A stretch of DNA of 28,024 nucleotides from JAAYCB01 sp012744395 (GTDB lineage Bacteria > Planctomycetota > Planctomycetia > Pirellulales > Thermoguttaceae). Both the position numbers and the translations under genes were made by a program. Shown here piece by piece: positions 6,920 through 14,637 of this stretch. The notes beneath the pieces were generated by a model, which was given only the letters and a program-made list of their open reading frames with translations, had not been told where the DNA came from and did not search any database. The stretch spans positions 1 through 28,024 of the forward strand of contig JAQVNJ010000081.1 in the NCBI GenBank assembly GCA_028703175.1. Reading direction: 5' to 3'. Every line of letters begins with the position of its first letter. The first letter of the stretch is position 1.

Positions 6920-7591
6920 TCAGTCCCACCAGAAGTGCCAGTAGTTGGAATTCAGGAGGGCGGCCGCGAGGTTGGCGATCGTCTGGCAGCCCTGCTCGAC
7001 GATGTCGTAGCAGAAGAGATACTGCTCCCACGCCAGTTCGATTGCGCTGCGGCGCTCGGTCGGCGGTCGATCCACGAGGCATTCGACCACGTCGCCCGAG
7101 ATGCTGACAATCTCCGCGGCGTATTGCTCCTGCCAGCGCATGAACATGGCGGCGTGGATTTCGGGCTCGGGGCAGTCGTTCCAGCCGCCGAAGTGGAGGG
7201 CGGCGGGCAGTTGCCAGGGTTCGGCGATCTGGACGCGTCCGAGGAGCACGGTCTCCTTGGTGCTCCCGGCAGGCGTGTCGCGATGGGCTTGGATGCGGCC
7301 CTGTTCAGGCGGTTCGTCCGGCCAGACGCCCTCGATCGCGGAGAAATCGCACCCGTCGGCCTCCATTTCCGCGCGGCGCTCGCCGAGCCATTCCTGGGCG
7401 CGGAAGAGCGAGGCCGCGGCGAGGATTTCCGCCAGGGGGCGCTTGTCGAATTCCATCTGTTCGGAAAGCTGGGCGAGCGCTTCGGAGTCGCCGATGAGGA
7501 ACGGATACTGGCCCGAGTCGCGGAACAGGGCCCGGTAGCGGATCAGTTCCTCGAGGGCCTTGTCTCCGGCCACGGTCACGGTTTCAAACAT
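6920..7591 (-). CDS. DUF4253 domain protein
   Basis: The product has 223 residues. The C-terminal half matches DUF4253: 'FGGWNDCPEP', then 'MRWQEQYAAEIVSISGDVVE', then 'PPTERRSAIELAWEQYLFCYDIV', ending in 'YWHFWWD', the aromatic C-terminal signature. The N-terminal ~100 residues are a helical/charged region typical of this family. The biochemical role of DUF4253 is unknown; members are cytoplasmic and are often seen near SMI1/KNR4-like or contact-dependent-inhibition immunity-type genes, though nothing of that sort is nearby. The ATG at 7591 is preceded on the minus strand by GAGAGGGGACCGG, a good ribosome-binding site. The frame is open further upstream but without coding character. The gene converges on trpB. 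Confidence 0.8.
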   Translation of the reverse strand: MFETVTVAGDKALEELIRYRALFRDSGQYPFLIGDSEALAQLSEQMEFDKRPLAEILAAASLFRAQEWLGERRAEMEADGCDFSAIEGVWPDEPPEQGRIQAHRDTPAGSTKETVLLGRVQIAEPWQLPAALHFGGWNDCPEPEIHAAMFMRWQEQYAAEIVSISGDVVECLVDRPPTERRSAIELAWEQYLFCYDIVEQGCQTIANLAAALLNSNYWHFWWD

Positions 7592-7929
7592 CCGGTCCCC
7601 TCTCTGCCGCTGGGCTGGATCCGATTGCCGCGTGGTTGATCGGCGTTTCCCCGGAAAATAACCGTCAGCAGGCCAGCCCGCAATACCCGGCGCGCGTTCC
7701 TGCCCGGCGTGGCGGCAGCGGGCGATGCGGTTTTCGCCGCGGGCGGGCTTCTGACCCCATCGCGGAACCGCTCGGTTGCCGCGGAGCGTGGGAAAGCCGT
7801 GGGCGATGGATGGCAAGCGGGCCGGCATCCCTTACAATAGGCTTGACGCCGGAAGCCCTGAACGCCCGGCGGCCCTGCTTGGTCGCTCGTATTTTTTCCC
7901 GTTACGCTGAACGCCTGTCGGATACCGCC
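7592..7929. other. Divergent intergenic region (338 bases)
   Basis: The region separates the minus-strand DUF4253 gene from the plus-strand DHDPS-family gene. Weak promoter-like sequences are present in each direction: minus strand TTGCGG-N17-TATTTT (7683 to 7655), and plus strand TACAAT (7833-7838) with a poor -35. No hairpin or small reading frame stands out. Confidence 0.4.
7833..7838 (+). promoter_or_regulatory. Possible -10 element for the DHDPS-family gene
   Basis: TACAAT (5/6 to consensus) lies within CCCTTACAATAGG. The best -35 at the right distance (TGGCAA, 7811-7816) matches only 3/6, so this is a weak call. Confidence 0.25.
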
Positions 7930-8994
7930 ATGTCCCGACGATTGCCCCCGTCGATCCGCGCGACGCTCGATCGCGGAACCGTGATTCCCGCCACTCCCTT
8001 GGCATTGGACTCGACCCGCCGGTTCGATCCTCGGCGCCAGCGGGCGCTTTGGCGCTACTACAGCGCGGCCGGGGCGGGGGGGATTGCCGTCGGCGTCCAT
8101 ACGACGCAGTTCGCCATCCGGGATGCGAAGATTGGATTGTTTGCGCCGTTGCTGTCGCTCGCCCGCGACGTGTTCGACGAGCTCGATGCGGGGCGTTCCG
8201 AGCCGCTGGTTCGGGTCGCGGGCGTGTGCGGCCGCACGAGGGAAGCCGTGGCGGAGGCCGCCGCGGCCGCCGATTGCGGGTTTCACGCCGGCCTGCTCAA
8301 CTTAAGCGCGATGCGCGACGCCGGCGACGCGGAGCTGGCCGACCACTGCCGCGCGGTCGGCGAGGCGATCCCGGTCTTCGGGTTCTATCTCCAGCCGAGC
8401 GTGGGCGGGCGGATTCTGCCATTCTCTTTCTGGCGGCGGTTTGCCGAGATCGAGAGCGTCGTGGCCGTGAAGATCGCCGCCTTCAACCGTTACCAGACGA
8501 TCGACGTCGTCCGCGGACTGGCCGAGGCCGGCCGCGGCGACATCGCCCTGTACACCGGCAACGACGACAATCTCGTGGCCGACCTGGTGACCCCCTACCG
8601 ATTCGAGATTCAAGGCAAGCAGGTCGAGCGGCGGATGGTCGGCGGACTGCTCGGCCATTGGGCCGTATGGACCCGCGCCGCCGTCGAGTTGCACGCCGCG
8701 TGCCGCCGGGCCGCCGCGGCCAACGCGATTCCCGCCGAACTGCTGGCCACGAACATCGAAGTCACCGACATGAACGCGGCGCTGTTCGACGTGGCCCACC
8801 AGTTCGCCGGCTGCATCGCCGGCGTGCACGAGATTCTCCGCCGGCAGGGGCTGTTTGCCGGCGCGTGGTGCCTCGCCCCGGAAGAGACCCTCAGCCCGGG
8901 GCAGAGCGAGGAACTCGACCGCGTCACGAGAACCTACCCTTACCTGACCGACGATGATTTCGTCAACGAGCATCTCGGCGAGTGGCTCAGCTAG
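7930..8994 (+). CDS. Dihydrodipicolinate synthase (DapA/NAL) family protein
   Basis: The product has 354 residues and should fold as a (beta/alpha)8 class I aldolase. 'VVAVKIAAFNRYQTID' supplies the Schiff-base lysine, Lys181. 'FGFYLQPSVGG' places a tyrosine (Tyr153) where DapA has its catalytic YYNxP tyrosine. 'AGAGGIAVGVHTTQF' replaces the usual GTTGE loop, so the substrate is probably not aspartate semialdehyde and this is not a standard dapA. 'ALYTGNDDNL' follows the usual GxDD-like position. It is somewhat longer than DapA (about 290-300). The family is common in planctomycetes with unknown substrate, and sugar-acid or amino-acid aldol chemistry is likely (inference). The ATG at 7930 was chosen because the conserved 'PPSIRATLDRGTVIPATPLALD' region begins just after it. 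Confidence 0.8.
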   Translation: MSRRLPPSIRATLDRGTVIPATPLALDSTRRFDPRRQRALWRYYSAAGAGGIAVGVHTTQFAIRDAKIGLFAPLLSLARDVFDELDAGRSEPLVRVAGVCGRTREAVAEAAAAADCGFHAGLLNLSAMRDAGDAELADHCRAVGEAIPVFGFYLQPSVGGRILPFSFWRRFAEIESVVAVKIAAFNRYQTIDVVRGLAEAGRGDIALYTGNDDNLVADLVTPYRFEIQGKQVERRMVGGLLGHWAVWTRAAVELHAACRRAAAANAIPAELLATNIEVTDMNAALFDVAHQFAGCIAGVHEILRRQGLFAGAWCLAPEETLSPGQSEELDRVTRTYPYLTDDDFVNEHLGEWLS

Positions 8995-9096
8995 CCGGGA
9001 CGCAACACCACGTTCCCATTGGTCGGCGGTCCCCGGGCAGGAGAGCTTGAGAAGCAGGGCCGGGCAAGAGCTTGGGAACCAGAAAGGAGCGCGCGC

Positions 9097-10569
9097 ATGC
9101 CCGATCGACTGAGAGCCATCTTCGTGCCGGCAATCCTGGTCGCGATTGGCTACCCGTTTTGCAGCTTCGGGGCGGAGGGGGAACAGCCAGGTGCGGCGAG
9201 GGTTTTTCGGGCAGGGGCCTATGCCATCGACGTGACCCCGACGAAATTCCCCGTCCTCGTCAGCGGGAGCTCTCTGGAGCAGGGGGCGACGAAGGTTGTC
9301 GACCCGCTGCACGCCCGCTGCCTGGTGCTGGACGACGGCGTCAGCAAGATCGCGATCGCGGTCGTCGACAGCCTGCTGATCCCCCGTCCGCTGATGGACG
9401 ATGCCAAGCAGATGGCCCATGAAAAAACCGGGATTCCCGTTGACCGGATGTTGATCTCCGCCACGCACACGCACACAGCGCCATCGGTCTATGGCGTGTT
9501 GGGGACCGATTGCGATGAGGCGTATGCCGGCTACCTGCCGGGCAGGATCGCCGCGGGGATCGAGCGCGCGAACAAGAACCTGGCTCCCGCGCGGATTGGC
9601 TGGGCCATGGGCAAGGACCCCACAAACGTCTTCTGCCGCCGTTTTCTGATGAAGCCCGGCACCGCCGGGACGAATCCGTTCACAGGCAAGACGAATGACC
9701 AGGCGCAGATGAACCCGGGCTATCTGAACCCGAATGCGTTGCGACCGACCGGGCCGGCGGACCCGGAGGTGGCGGTCGTCTCGATCCAGGCGCGTGACGG
9801 CCGGCCGCTTGCGCTGGTTTCGAATTACTCGACGCACTACGCCGGTTCGAGCCCTGTCTCGGCCGACTACTTCGCCGTCTTCGCGGCGGAGATCGAGAAG
9901 CGGATCGGCGCCGAGAACCTTGACCCGCCGTTTGTGGCGATGCTCTCCAATGGCACCAGCGGCGACGCGAACTGCTGCGACTTCACCAGGCCCCGCCGGG
10001 AGTTCGACCGTTTCACCGTTGGCCGCGACGTGGCCCAGGCCGCATTCGAGGCGTACAGGACGATCCAATACCACGATTGGGCGCCGCTGGCGATGGAGGA
10101 GGCGCGGTTGACGCTCAAGGTCCGCAAGCCGACGCCTGAAGAGGTCAAGGAAGCCCAACTGGTCGTCGAGAAGCTCCCCAATGGCAAGCCGCGCAACTGG
10201 CCGGAGATCTACGCTCGGGAGACCGTGATCATGGACCAGTGGCCCGACACCCGGGAGATCAAGCTCCAGGCGATCCGCATCGGCCCGTTGGGCATTGCGG
10301 CGACGCCCAACGAGGTGTATGGGAGCACGGGCTTGCGGATCAAGGCCGAGAGCCCGCTGAAACCGACGTTCAACGTTTCCGTGGCCAACGGCTATGCCGG
10401 CTACCTGCCGCCGCCGGATCAACACAAGCTCGGCGGCTACACGACCTGGCGGGCGCGGTCGAGTTGCCTGGAAGAAGAGGCCGAACCGAAGATCGTCGCG
10501 ACGCTGCTCGGCCTGCTGAACAGGCTGGCCGAGCGCCGGTGCGAGGAACCGGTGGCTTCAGGGCCGTGA
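9097..10569 (+). CDS. Secreted neutral/alkaline non-lysosomal ceramidase-type protein
   Basis: The product has 490 residues. An N-terminal signal peptide (about 1-26, ending CSFGA-EG) indicates export. The body matches the ceramidase N-terminal domain: 'AGAYAIDVTPTKFP' at the start, a metal-binding 'SATHTHTAPS' (His124, His126), 'NYSTHYAG' with a further histidine, 'LSNGTSGDANC', and 'NGYAGYLPPPDQHKLGGYTTW' near the C-terminus. Family members hydrolyse N-acyl amides with a zinc centre. Many planctomycete members lack the C-terminal Ig-like domain, as here, and their true substrate is unknown. The ATG at 9097 has AAAGGAG at a good distance. It is convergent with the acyltransferase operon. Confidence 0.85.
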   Translation: MPDRLRAIFVPAILVAIGYPFCSFGAEGEQPGAARVFRAGAYAIDVTPTKFPVLVSGSSLEQGATKVVDPLHARCLVLDDGVSKIAIAVVDSLLIPRPLMDDAKQMAHEKTGIPVDRMLISATHTHTAPSVYGVLGTDCDEAYAGYLPGRIAAGIERANKNLAPARIGWAMGKDPTNVFCRRFLMKPGTAGTNPFTGKTNDQAQMNPGYLNPNALRPTGPADPEVAVVSIQARDGRPLALVSNYSTHYAGSSPVSADYFAVFAAEIEKRIGAENLDPPFVAMLSNGTSGDANCCDFTRPRREFDRFTVGRDVAQAAFEAYRTIQYHDWAPLAMEEARLTLKVRKPTPEEVKEAQLVVEKLPNGKPRNWPEIYARETVIMDQWPDTREIKLQAIRIGPLGIAATPNEVYGSTGLRIKAESPLKPTFNVSVANGYAGYLPPPDQHKLGGYTTWRARSSCLEEEAEPKIVATLLGLLNRLAERRCEEPVASGP

Positions 10570-10649
10570 GAGACGGCCGCTGTCCGTTGGTTTTGACCTG
10601 CGGACCTTGGGATTTGCGTGGCTCCTGTCAGTCGCGCAGCGCGGCCATC

Positions 10650-11465
10650 TCAAGCGGGGCTCGGAAGACTCCACCGGGCAAGCCGCTCCTCGATGAAGCG
10701 GATGATCTTCTGGTGGTCTTCCGTGCCGCGAGCTTGAATCTCCAGCGGCTCGCCAAAGGCAAAATGAACGGTTCTGGCCGGGTCGATCTTGCCGAAGTCC
10801 TTGATCCAGCGGCCGTTTCCCCAGGCGTCGGTGAGCAGGGCCAAGGGGACCACCGGCGCGTTGGCGCGGAGGGCCAGCTTGACGCCGATCGAGTTGAACT
10901 GGGAGGCGTCGAACCGGCGCGTCCGCGTCGTCTGCGGAAAGACAATGATCGAAACTCCCCGCGCAAGCCGCTCGCTGCCGCCCTCGATCACCGCCTTGAA
11001 ATCCTCGCGAGGATTGCCGCGCGTGACGGCGATCGGGTCGCGCGACCGCATCACGTGCTTGAAGACGGGGTAGTCGAGCAGGCTCTGCTTGACCACGAAG
11101 GTCACCGGTCTGATCGGCTGAATGATCACCGGCAGGACGTTTGTTTCCAGCACGCTCATGTGGTTGGCGATGACTACGCAGGGAGACGGCAGCCGCTCGA
11201 GGTGCTCGATGCCGGTGATCTCGAAGCGCACGCCGACCGACTCGAGGGTCTTGAGGACCTCGTGGCTGCTGCGGCACCACTCCGCGTCGCCGTAGAGCCC
11301 GCGCCTGGCCTGGACGCTGCTGCCAAACACGATCGCCAGGAACCTGCGGTAGAAACTCAGGGAGGGGAAGGCCCGGGCGAAAAGGGATACTCGCCGCGGG
11401 GGCGTCACGTAGGCCGACCCGGTATAGCGGAGGAACGTCTCGGTTGGTGTGGAACTTCGTGTCAC
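10650..11465 (-). CDS. Lysophospholipid acyltransferase (PlsC-like) family protein, variant HX4E
   Basis: The product has 271 residues. The acyltransferase block I motif is NHMSVLE: His102 is followed at X4 by Glu107, where canonical PlsC has Asp (NHx4D). Block III reads FPQTTRTRR (176-184) instead of FPEGTRS, and 'VVPLALLTDAWGNG' corresponds to block IV. The fold and likely reaction (transfer of an acyl group to a lysophospholipid or similar hydroxyl) are supported, but the substrate is open because both diagnostic motifs vary. It starts with GTG at 11465, with AGGGA 8 bases upstream, and lies 27 bases after the four-TM protein. It is therefore the last gene of the aminotransferase/TM/acyltransferase operon and is probably membrane-associated. 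Confidence 0.82.
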   Translation of the reverse strand: MTRSSTPTETFLRYTGSAYVTPPRRVSLFARAFPSLSFYRRFLAIVFGSSVQARRGLYGDAEWCRSSHEVLKTLESVGVRFEITGIEHLERLPSPCVVIANHMSVLETNVLPVIIQPIRPVTFVVKQSLLDYPVFKHVMRSRDPIAVTRGNPREDFKAVIEGGSERLARGVSIIVFPQTTRTRRFDASQFNSIGVKLALRANAPVVPLALLTDAWGNGRWIKDFGKIDPARTVHFAFGEPLEIQARGTEDHQKIIRFIEERLARWSLPSPA

Positions 11466-11492
11466 GTCAGATTCCCTTGTTGCTCCCCCCGA

Positions 11493-11996
11493 TCAAGCCT
11501 GATCGAGGGCGGCCTGGACCTTCCGCAACTCGGCCAGCCGCCGATCGTGGGCCAGGCTCTGCTCGCGCAGTTGGCTGATGCCGATCAGAAAGGCGGCCGC
11601 GGCGATCGCGAAGATCGAGCCGATCCAGAGGTAGTATCCGATCCGCAGATCGTCGTAGACCATCGGGCAGAGCCAGGCCGCCAGGCCGCCGCCGATGCAG
11701 ACCAGCGCGCCGTACGCGGCCGCACACTGCCTCAAGGCCAGAATCGCCAGCGGGCCGACGAGCACCAGCGCATTGATCGCCGCCGCGCACGGCGCGAGGA
11801 TCGCCAGGGGGCGGAAGCCCGCCACGAGCGGCAGATTCAGCGCTTCGAGGAAGCTCTCCCAGCCGGTCTGGACTGGGAGCGGCGCCGCCCAGCCGAAGCT
11901 CAGCGGGGCGGCGGCGGGCAGGAAGAACGAGACCAGCAGCGTGATCCAGGCAGCCGCCATGAGGATCAAGCCGAACCAGCGGATTTCCTGGACCAT
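11493..11996 (-). CDS. Four-TM membrane protein of unknown function
   Basis: The product has 167 residues. Hydrophobic segments lie at about 7-28, 64-88, 92-112 and 119-141, followed by a charged, probably helical C-terminal tail (142-167, 'LREQSLAHDRRLAELRKVQ'). The loop between TM1 and TM2 is Pro/Trp-rich. I do not recognise a family. GGTGGAG just upstream of the ATG at 11996 is a good ribosome-binding site. It sits 33 bases after the aminotransferase and 27 bases before the acyltransferase, so all three are probably co-transcribed. This suggests, but does not prove, a role at the membrane connected with amino-lipid or lipid modification. Confidence 0.7.
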   Translation of the reverse strand: MVQEIRWFGLILMAAAWITLLVSFFLPAAAPLSFGWAAPLPVQTGWESFLEALNLPLVAGFRPLAILAPCAAAINALVLVGPLAILALRQCAAAYGALVCIGGGLAAWLCPMVYDDLRIGYYLWIGSIFAIAAAAFLIGISQLREQSLAHDRRLAELRKVQAALDQA

Positions 11997-12029
11997 CTCT
12001 CCACCTTGCGCCGCCCGGCGGCGCGCCGC

Positions 12030-13151
12030 TCACGGCCCCTCCTTGGCGATCTTCCGCAGGGCCTCGATCCCGCGCTGGATGGTGCCGTCGGGAGCCGCGT
12101 AGGAGATGCGGAAGTGCGTATCCCGGTGGCTGAAGATCTTGCCCGGTATGATCAGCAGTCGGTGCTGCTGGATCGCCCGCTCGACGAACTCGGCGCCCGT
12201 GCCCCAGGGCGCCCTGGGGAACATGTAGAACGACCCGCCGGGGCGTGCGATCTCGTAGAGGTCGCCGATGCCTGCCAGGAGCATGTCCCGTTTGTTGCGG
12301 TAGGCGTCGATCTGCGGGGAGATATCCACGTCGAGCGCTGCTGCGCCGGCCCACTGCGCCGGCTGGGGCGCGCAGACAAAACTATATTGCTGGAGCTTGA
12401 TCATCGTGCGGATGATCTCGCCCGGACCGTGCGCGAAACCGAGCCGCCAGCCCGGCATCCCGTGGCTCTTGCTGAAGCCGTCGATGACCAGGGTCTCCGG
12501 GTTGTAGAGGGCAGGGGAGAGGAAGGGGCGGTCGTAGCAGAAGGCGCGATAGATTTCGTCGCTGACCAGGACGACGTTCCGCTCGGCGGCCAACTCGGCC
12601 AGGCCGCGGACCTCGTCTTCCGTGGCGACCGCGCCGGTCGGGTTGGTGGGGCTGTTGAAGACAATCAGTTTCGTCTTCTCGCTGATCGCGGCCGCCACCC
12701 GATCCAGATCGATGCGGAAGTCGGGATACGTGTCGATGGTGACGACCGTGCCGCCGACCAGCCCGGCAAGCGCGCTGTACATGACGAAGCAGGGGTCGAA
12801 GACGATCACCTCGTCGCCGGGGTCGACGAGGGCCATCAGGGCCAGCATCAGGCCGCCGCTTGTCCCCGACGTGACGAACAACTCGCGGTCCGGATGGCCG
12901 TATTCGGCGTCGATCCGTTGCTGGAGTTTCTCGCGCAAGATGGGCATCCCCTGGGTCAGCGCGTAGCCGTTTTTCCCGCTCTGGATGGCGTCGATGGCCG
13001 CCTTGCGGACCTCGCCCGGCACGTCGAAGTCGGGCTGGCCGATTGAGAGGTTGATCGGATCGGCCATCTTCGCGCCGAGGTCGAAGACCTTGCGAATCCC
13101 GGAGGAGTCAAAGCACCTGGTTCGTTCAGCAATCCAGTCAGGCATGGCCAT
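12030..13151 (-). CDS. Class I/II PLP-dependent aminotransferase
   Basis: The product has 373 residues from the ATG at 13151 (a second ATG two codons later is equally possible). It is fold type I: 'NLSIGQPDFDVP' at the N-terminus, 'FNSPTNPTGA' (165-174), 'VSDEIYRAF' with the PLP-ring aspartate Asp198 and Tyr201, 'FSKSHGMPGWRLG' with the Schiff-base lysine Lys228, and Arg348 in 'HFRISYA', which binds the substrate carboxylate. This is the aspartate/aromatic aminotransferase group. Donor and acceptor cannot be assigned; an aspartate- or branched-chain-type activity is plausible. It heads an apparent operon with a four-TM protein and an acyltransferase. The frame is open about 60 codons upstream, but that part is Pro-rich and not family-like. 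Confidence 0.9.
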   Translation of the reverse strand: MAMPDWIAERTRCFDSSGIRKVFDLGAKMADPINLSIGQPDFDVPGEVRKAAIDAIQSGKNGYALTQGMPILREKLQQRIDAEYGHPDRELFVTSGTSGGLMLALMALVDPGDEVIVFDPCFVMYSALAGLVGGTVVTIDTYPDFRIDLDRVAAAISEKTKLIVFNSPTNPTGAVATEDEVRGLAELAAERNVVLVSDEIYRAFCYDRPFLSPALYNPETLVIDGFSKSHGMPGWRLGFAHGPGEIIRTMIKLQQYSFVCAPQPAQWAGAAALDVDISPQIDAYRNKRDMLLAGIGDLYEIARPGGSFYMFPRAPWGTGAEFVERAIQQHRLLIIPGKIFSHRDTHFRISYAAPDGTIQRGIEALRKIAKEGP

Positions 13152-13340
13152 GGCAGGCAAACGCGGAGAGAAGGGTAGGGGGGGGTGTACCGGCATGGGG
13201 GGCCATTCCGGCGGGGATTTCACAGGCAGCGGCGATCGTTCCCAAAAAGGCGGTGCTGGCGGCGTCGCGGCCGCGGCAGTCGGCCCGCCAGGCTTGCACC
13301 GGAACCAGCAACGGGAACGTTTCGCTGCCAACAGACGATT

Positions 13341-14588
13341 TTAGTGGTCTCGAAGCTCCGCGTCGAGGACCTGGGAAAGCGGCCGGTCGTCGCCGCTGAG
13401 CCGCCCAAGCAGGATCGCCAGCGTGACGAGCGCGTCGGCCGCGAGATGGCCGCCGGCCGTGTGCCAGATCCGCCCGGCGGAGTCCGCGCCGAGGGCGGCC
13501 TGCTGCTTGACGAGGGCCTGGTAGGTCTCGGCACGGAGGTGCCCGCAGCGGACGAGACGGGCTCCAAGGGCGGTGAGCCGCGCGGCCGCCGCGGCGGAGA
13601 TTTCACACCCTACGGCGACGGTCCGGCCGGCCAGAGCGTCTCCGCGCGCGGCCGCAATCAGCAGTAGCCGGGAGAGGCTCACCGGCTGGCCGCGCTCGTC
13701 CCAGAGGCGGCACCGCTCGCCATCGTCGTCGACGGCGATTGCGAAGTGGACCTGGCTCTCGGCCGGCGGCCAGCCGGGGCCGCCGATGGCGTCCACGGCA
13801 ATCACCCGGCAGGCGGTGTCTTCCAGCAAGCGGTCGACGGCGGCAACGAAGGGGCGGCAGGTTGTCTGGAGGGCAAAACGAAGCGGTCGCAGGCCATGAA
13901 ACGCTGCGGTGAACCGCTCGAGGTAGTGCGGCGCGCCGCCATGCCCTCGGGCGGCGCCGAACCGCCTCGCCGGCCGCCGCGGCGGGTGATCCACCGCCCG
14001 GCGGATTGCCGACAGGGCATCGCCCGCGGAGACCGGCCGCGCCTTGGAGAGAAAGAACTTGACGCCGGCGGCGTGCGCCCGGCCGCTGGGATTGCCCAGG
14101 TAGAATCCGCCATCGGCCCGCCAGTGGGCAACTGCCCAGGCCAGGGCCGGGGCGGTGGCGGCGCCGAGTTCGATCACATCGCAGGCGGCCCAGCGCAATC
14201 GTTCCGCGGCCGCGGCGAGCAGTTCCTGGGTCCACGCCCGGCCGTCGCCGGCGACGACGACGGCCGGGTTGGCCGGGTCCGGCGGCAGCCAGTCGCGGAG
14301 GAGGACTCCGAACGCGGCCGCCAGGCGGCCCGCGAAGTCCGCGTTAAAGCCCTCATGCAAGCCGCCGCCCGCCCCTTCCTCGTGAAACCAATCGGCCGGC
14401 CCCGCAGCGCGGCGCAGCTGGGCAGTGCGTTTCGCCAGCCGCGACGAGAGTCCCTCGACCTGGTGGCGATGCGGGCACTGGCGGCAGGCGGGATACCCGC
14501 CGGCCAGTCGGGCCAGATGCACGGCCCGGCTGATTGCCGAGGTTTCGCCGGGGCAGCGGAACTCGAATTGGTTGGATGGGCTGGTCAC
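13341..14588 (-). CDS. Phosphohexomutase (phosphomannomutase/phosphoglucomutase)-like protein without the catalytic serine motif
   Basis: The product has 415 residues from a GTG at 14588. An N-terminal Cys/His cluster (C12, C35, C38, H40, H42, within 'FEFRC' and 'ACRQCPHRH') looks like a metal site. The alpha-D-phosphohexomutase pattern follows: 'AVVVAGDGRAWT' (domain I), then 'GGFYLGNPSGRAHAAGVKFF' where active enzymes have TASHNPxxxNGxK. The Asn-Pro is kept but the phosphoserine is not. Domain II has 'RTVAVGCEIS', and near the end 'RIWHTAGGHLAADALVTLAILLG' resembles the GGExSGH...DG region without its acidic residue. It is therefore probably not an active mutase and may be regulatory or have changed chemistry. 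No clear ribosome-binding site precedes the GTG. The nucleotidyltransferase-like gene is 49 bases upstream. Confidence 0.7.
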   Translation of the reverse strand: MTSPSNQFEFRCPGETSAISRAVHLARLAGGYPACRQCPHRHQVEGLSSRLAKRTAQLRRAAGPADWFHEEGAGGGLHEGFNADFAGRLAAAFGVLLRDWLPPDPANPAVVVAGDGRAWTQELLAAAAERLRWAACDVIELGAATAPALAWAVAHWRADGGFYLGNPSGRAHAAGVKFFLSKARPVSAGDALSAIRRAVDHPPRRPARRFGAARGHGGAPHYLERFTAAFHGLRPLRFALQTTCRPFVAAVDRLLEDTACRVIAVDAIGGPGWPPAESQVHFAIAVDDDGERCRLWDERGQPVSLSRLLLIAAARGDALAGRTVAVGCEISAAAAARLTALGARLVRCGHLRAETYQALVKQQAALGADSAGRIWHTAGGHLAADALVTLAILLGRLSGDDRPLSQVLDAELRDH

Positions 14589-14637
14589 AGCGCGGGAGAG
14601 GGGGGGACAGGGGGCAGGAAACAGGCCGTCCTTGGCG

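Noticed and set aside
8302..10425. 707-codon minus-strand frame opposite the DHDPS-family and ceramidase genes
   Set aside because: Shadow composition, and it runs across two recognised plus-strand genes.
10239..13046. 935-codon plus-strand frame across the ceramidase, acyltransferase and aminotransferase genes
   Set aside because: It overlaps recognised genes on both strands, and the composition is typical of a GC shadow (Arg/Asp/Gly/Ala repeats without motifs).
13220..13260. T-run on the minus strand (CCGCCTTTTTGGG) upstream of the aminotransferase as a terminator
   Set aside because: No complementary stem precedes the T tract on the minus strand.
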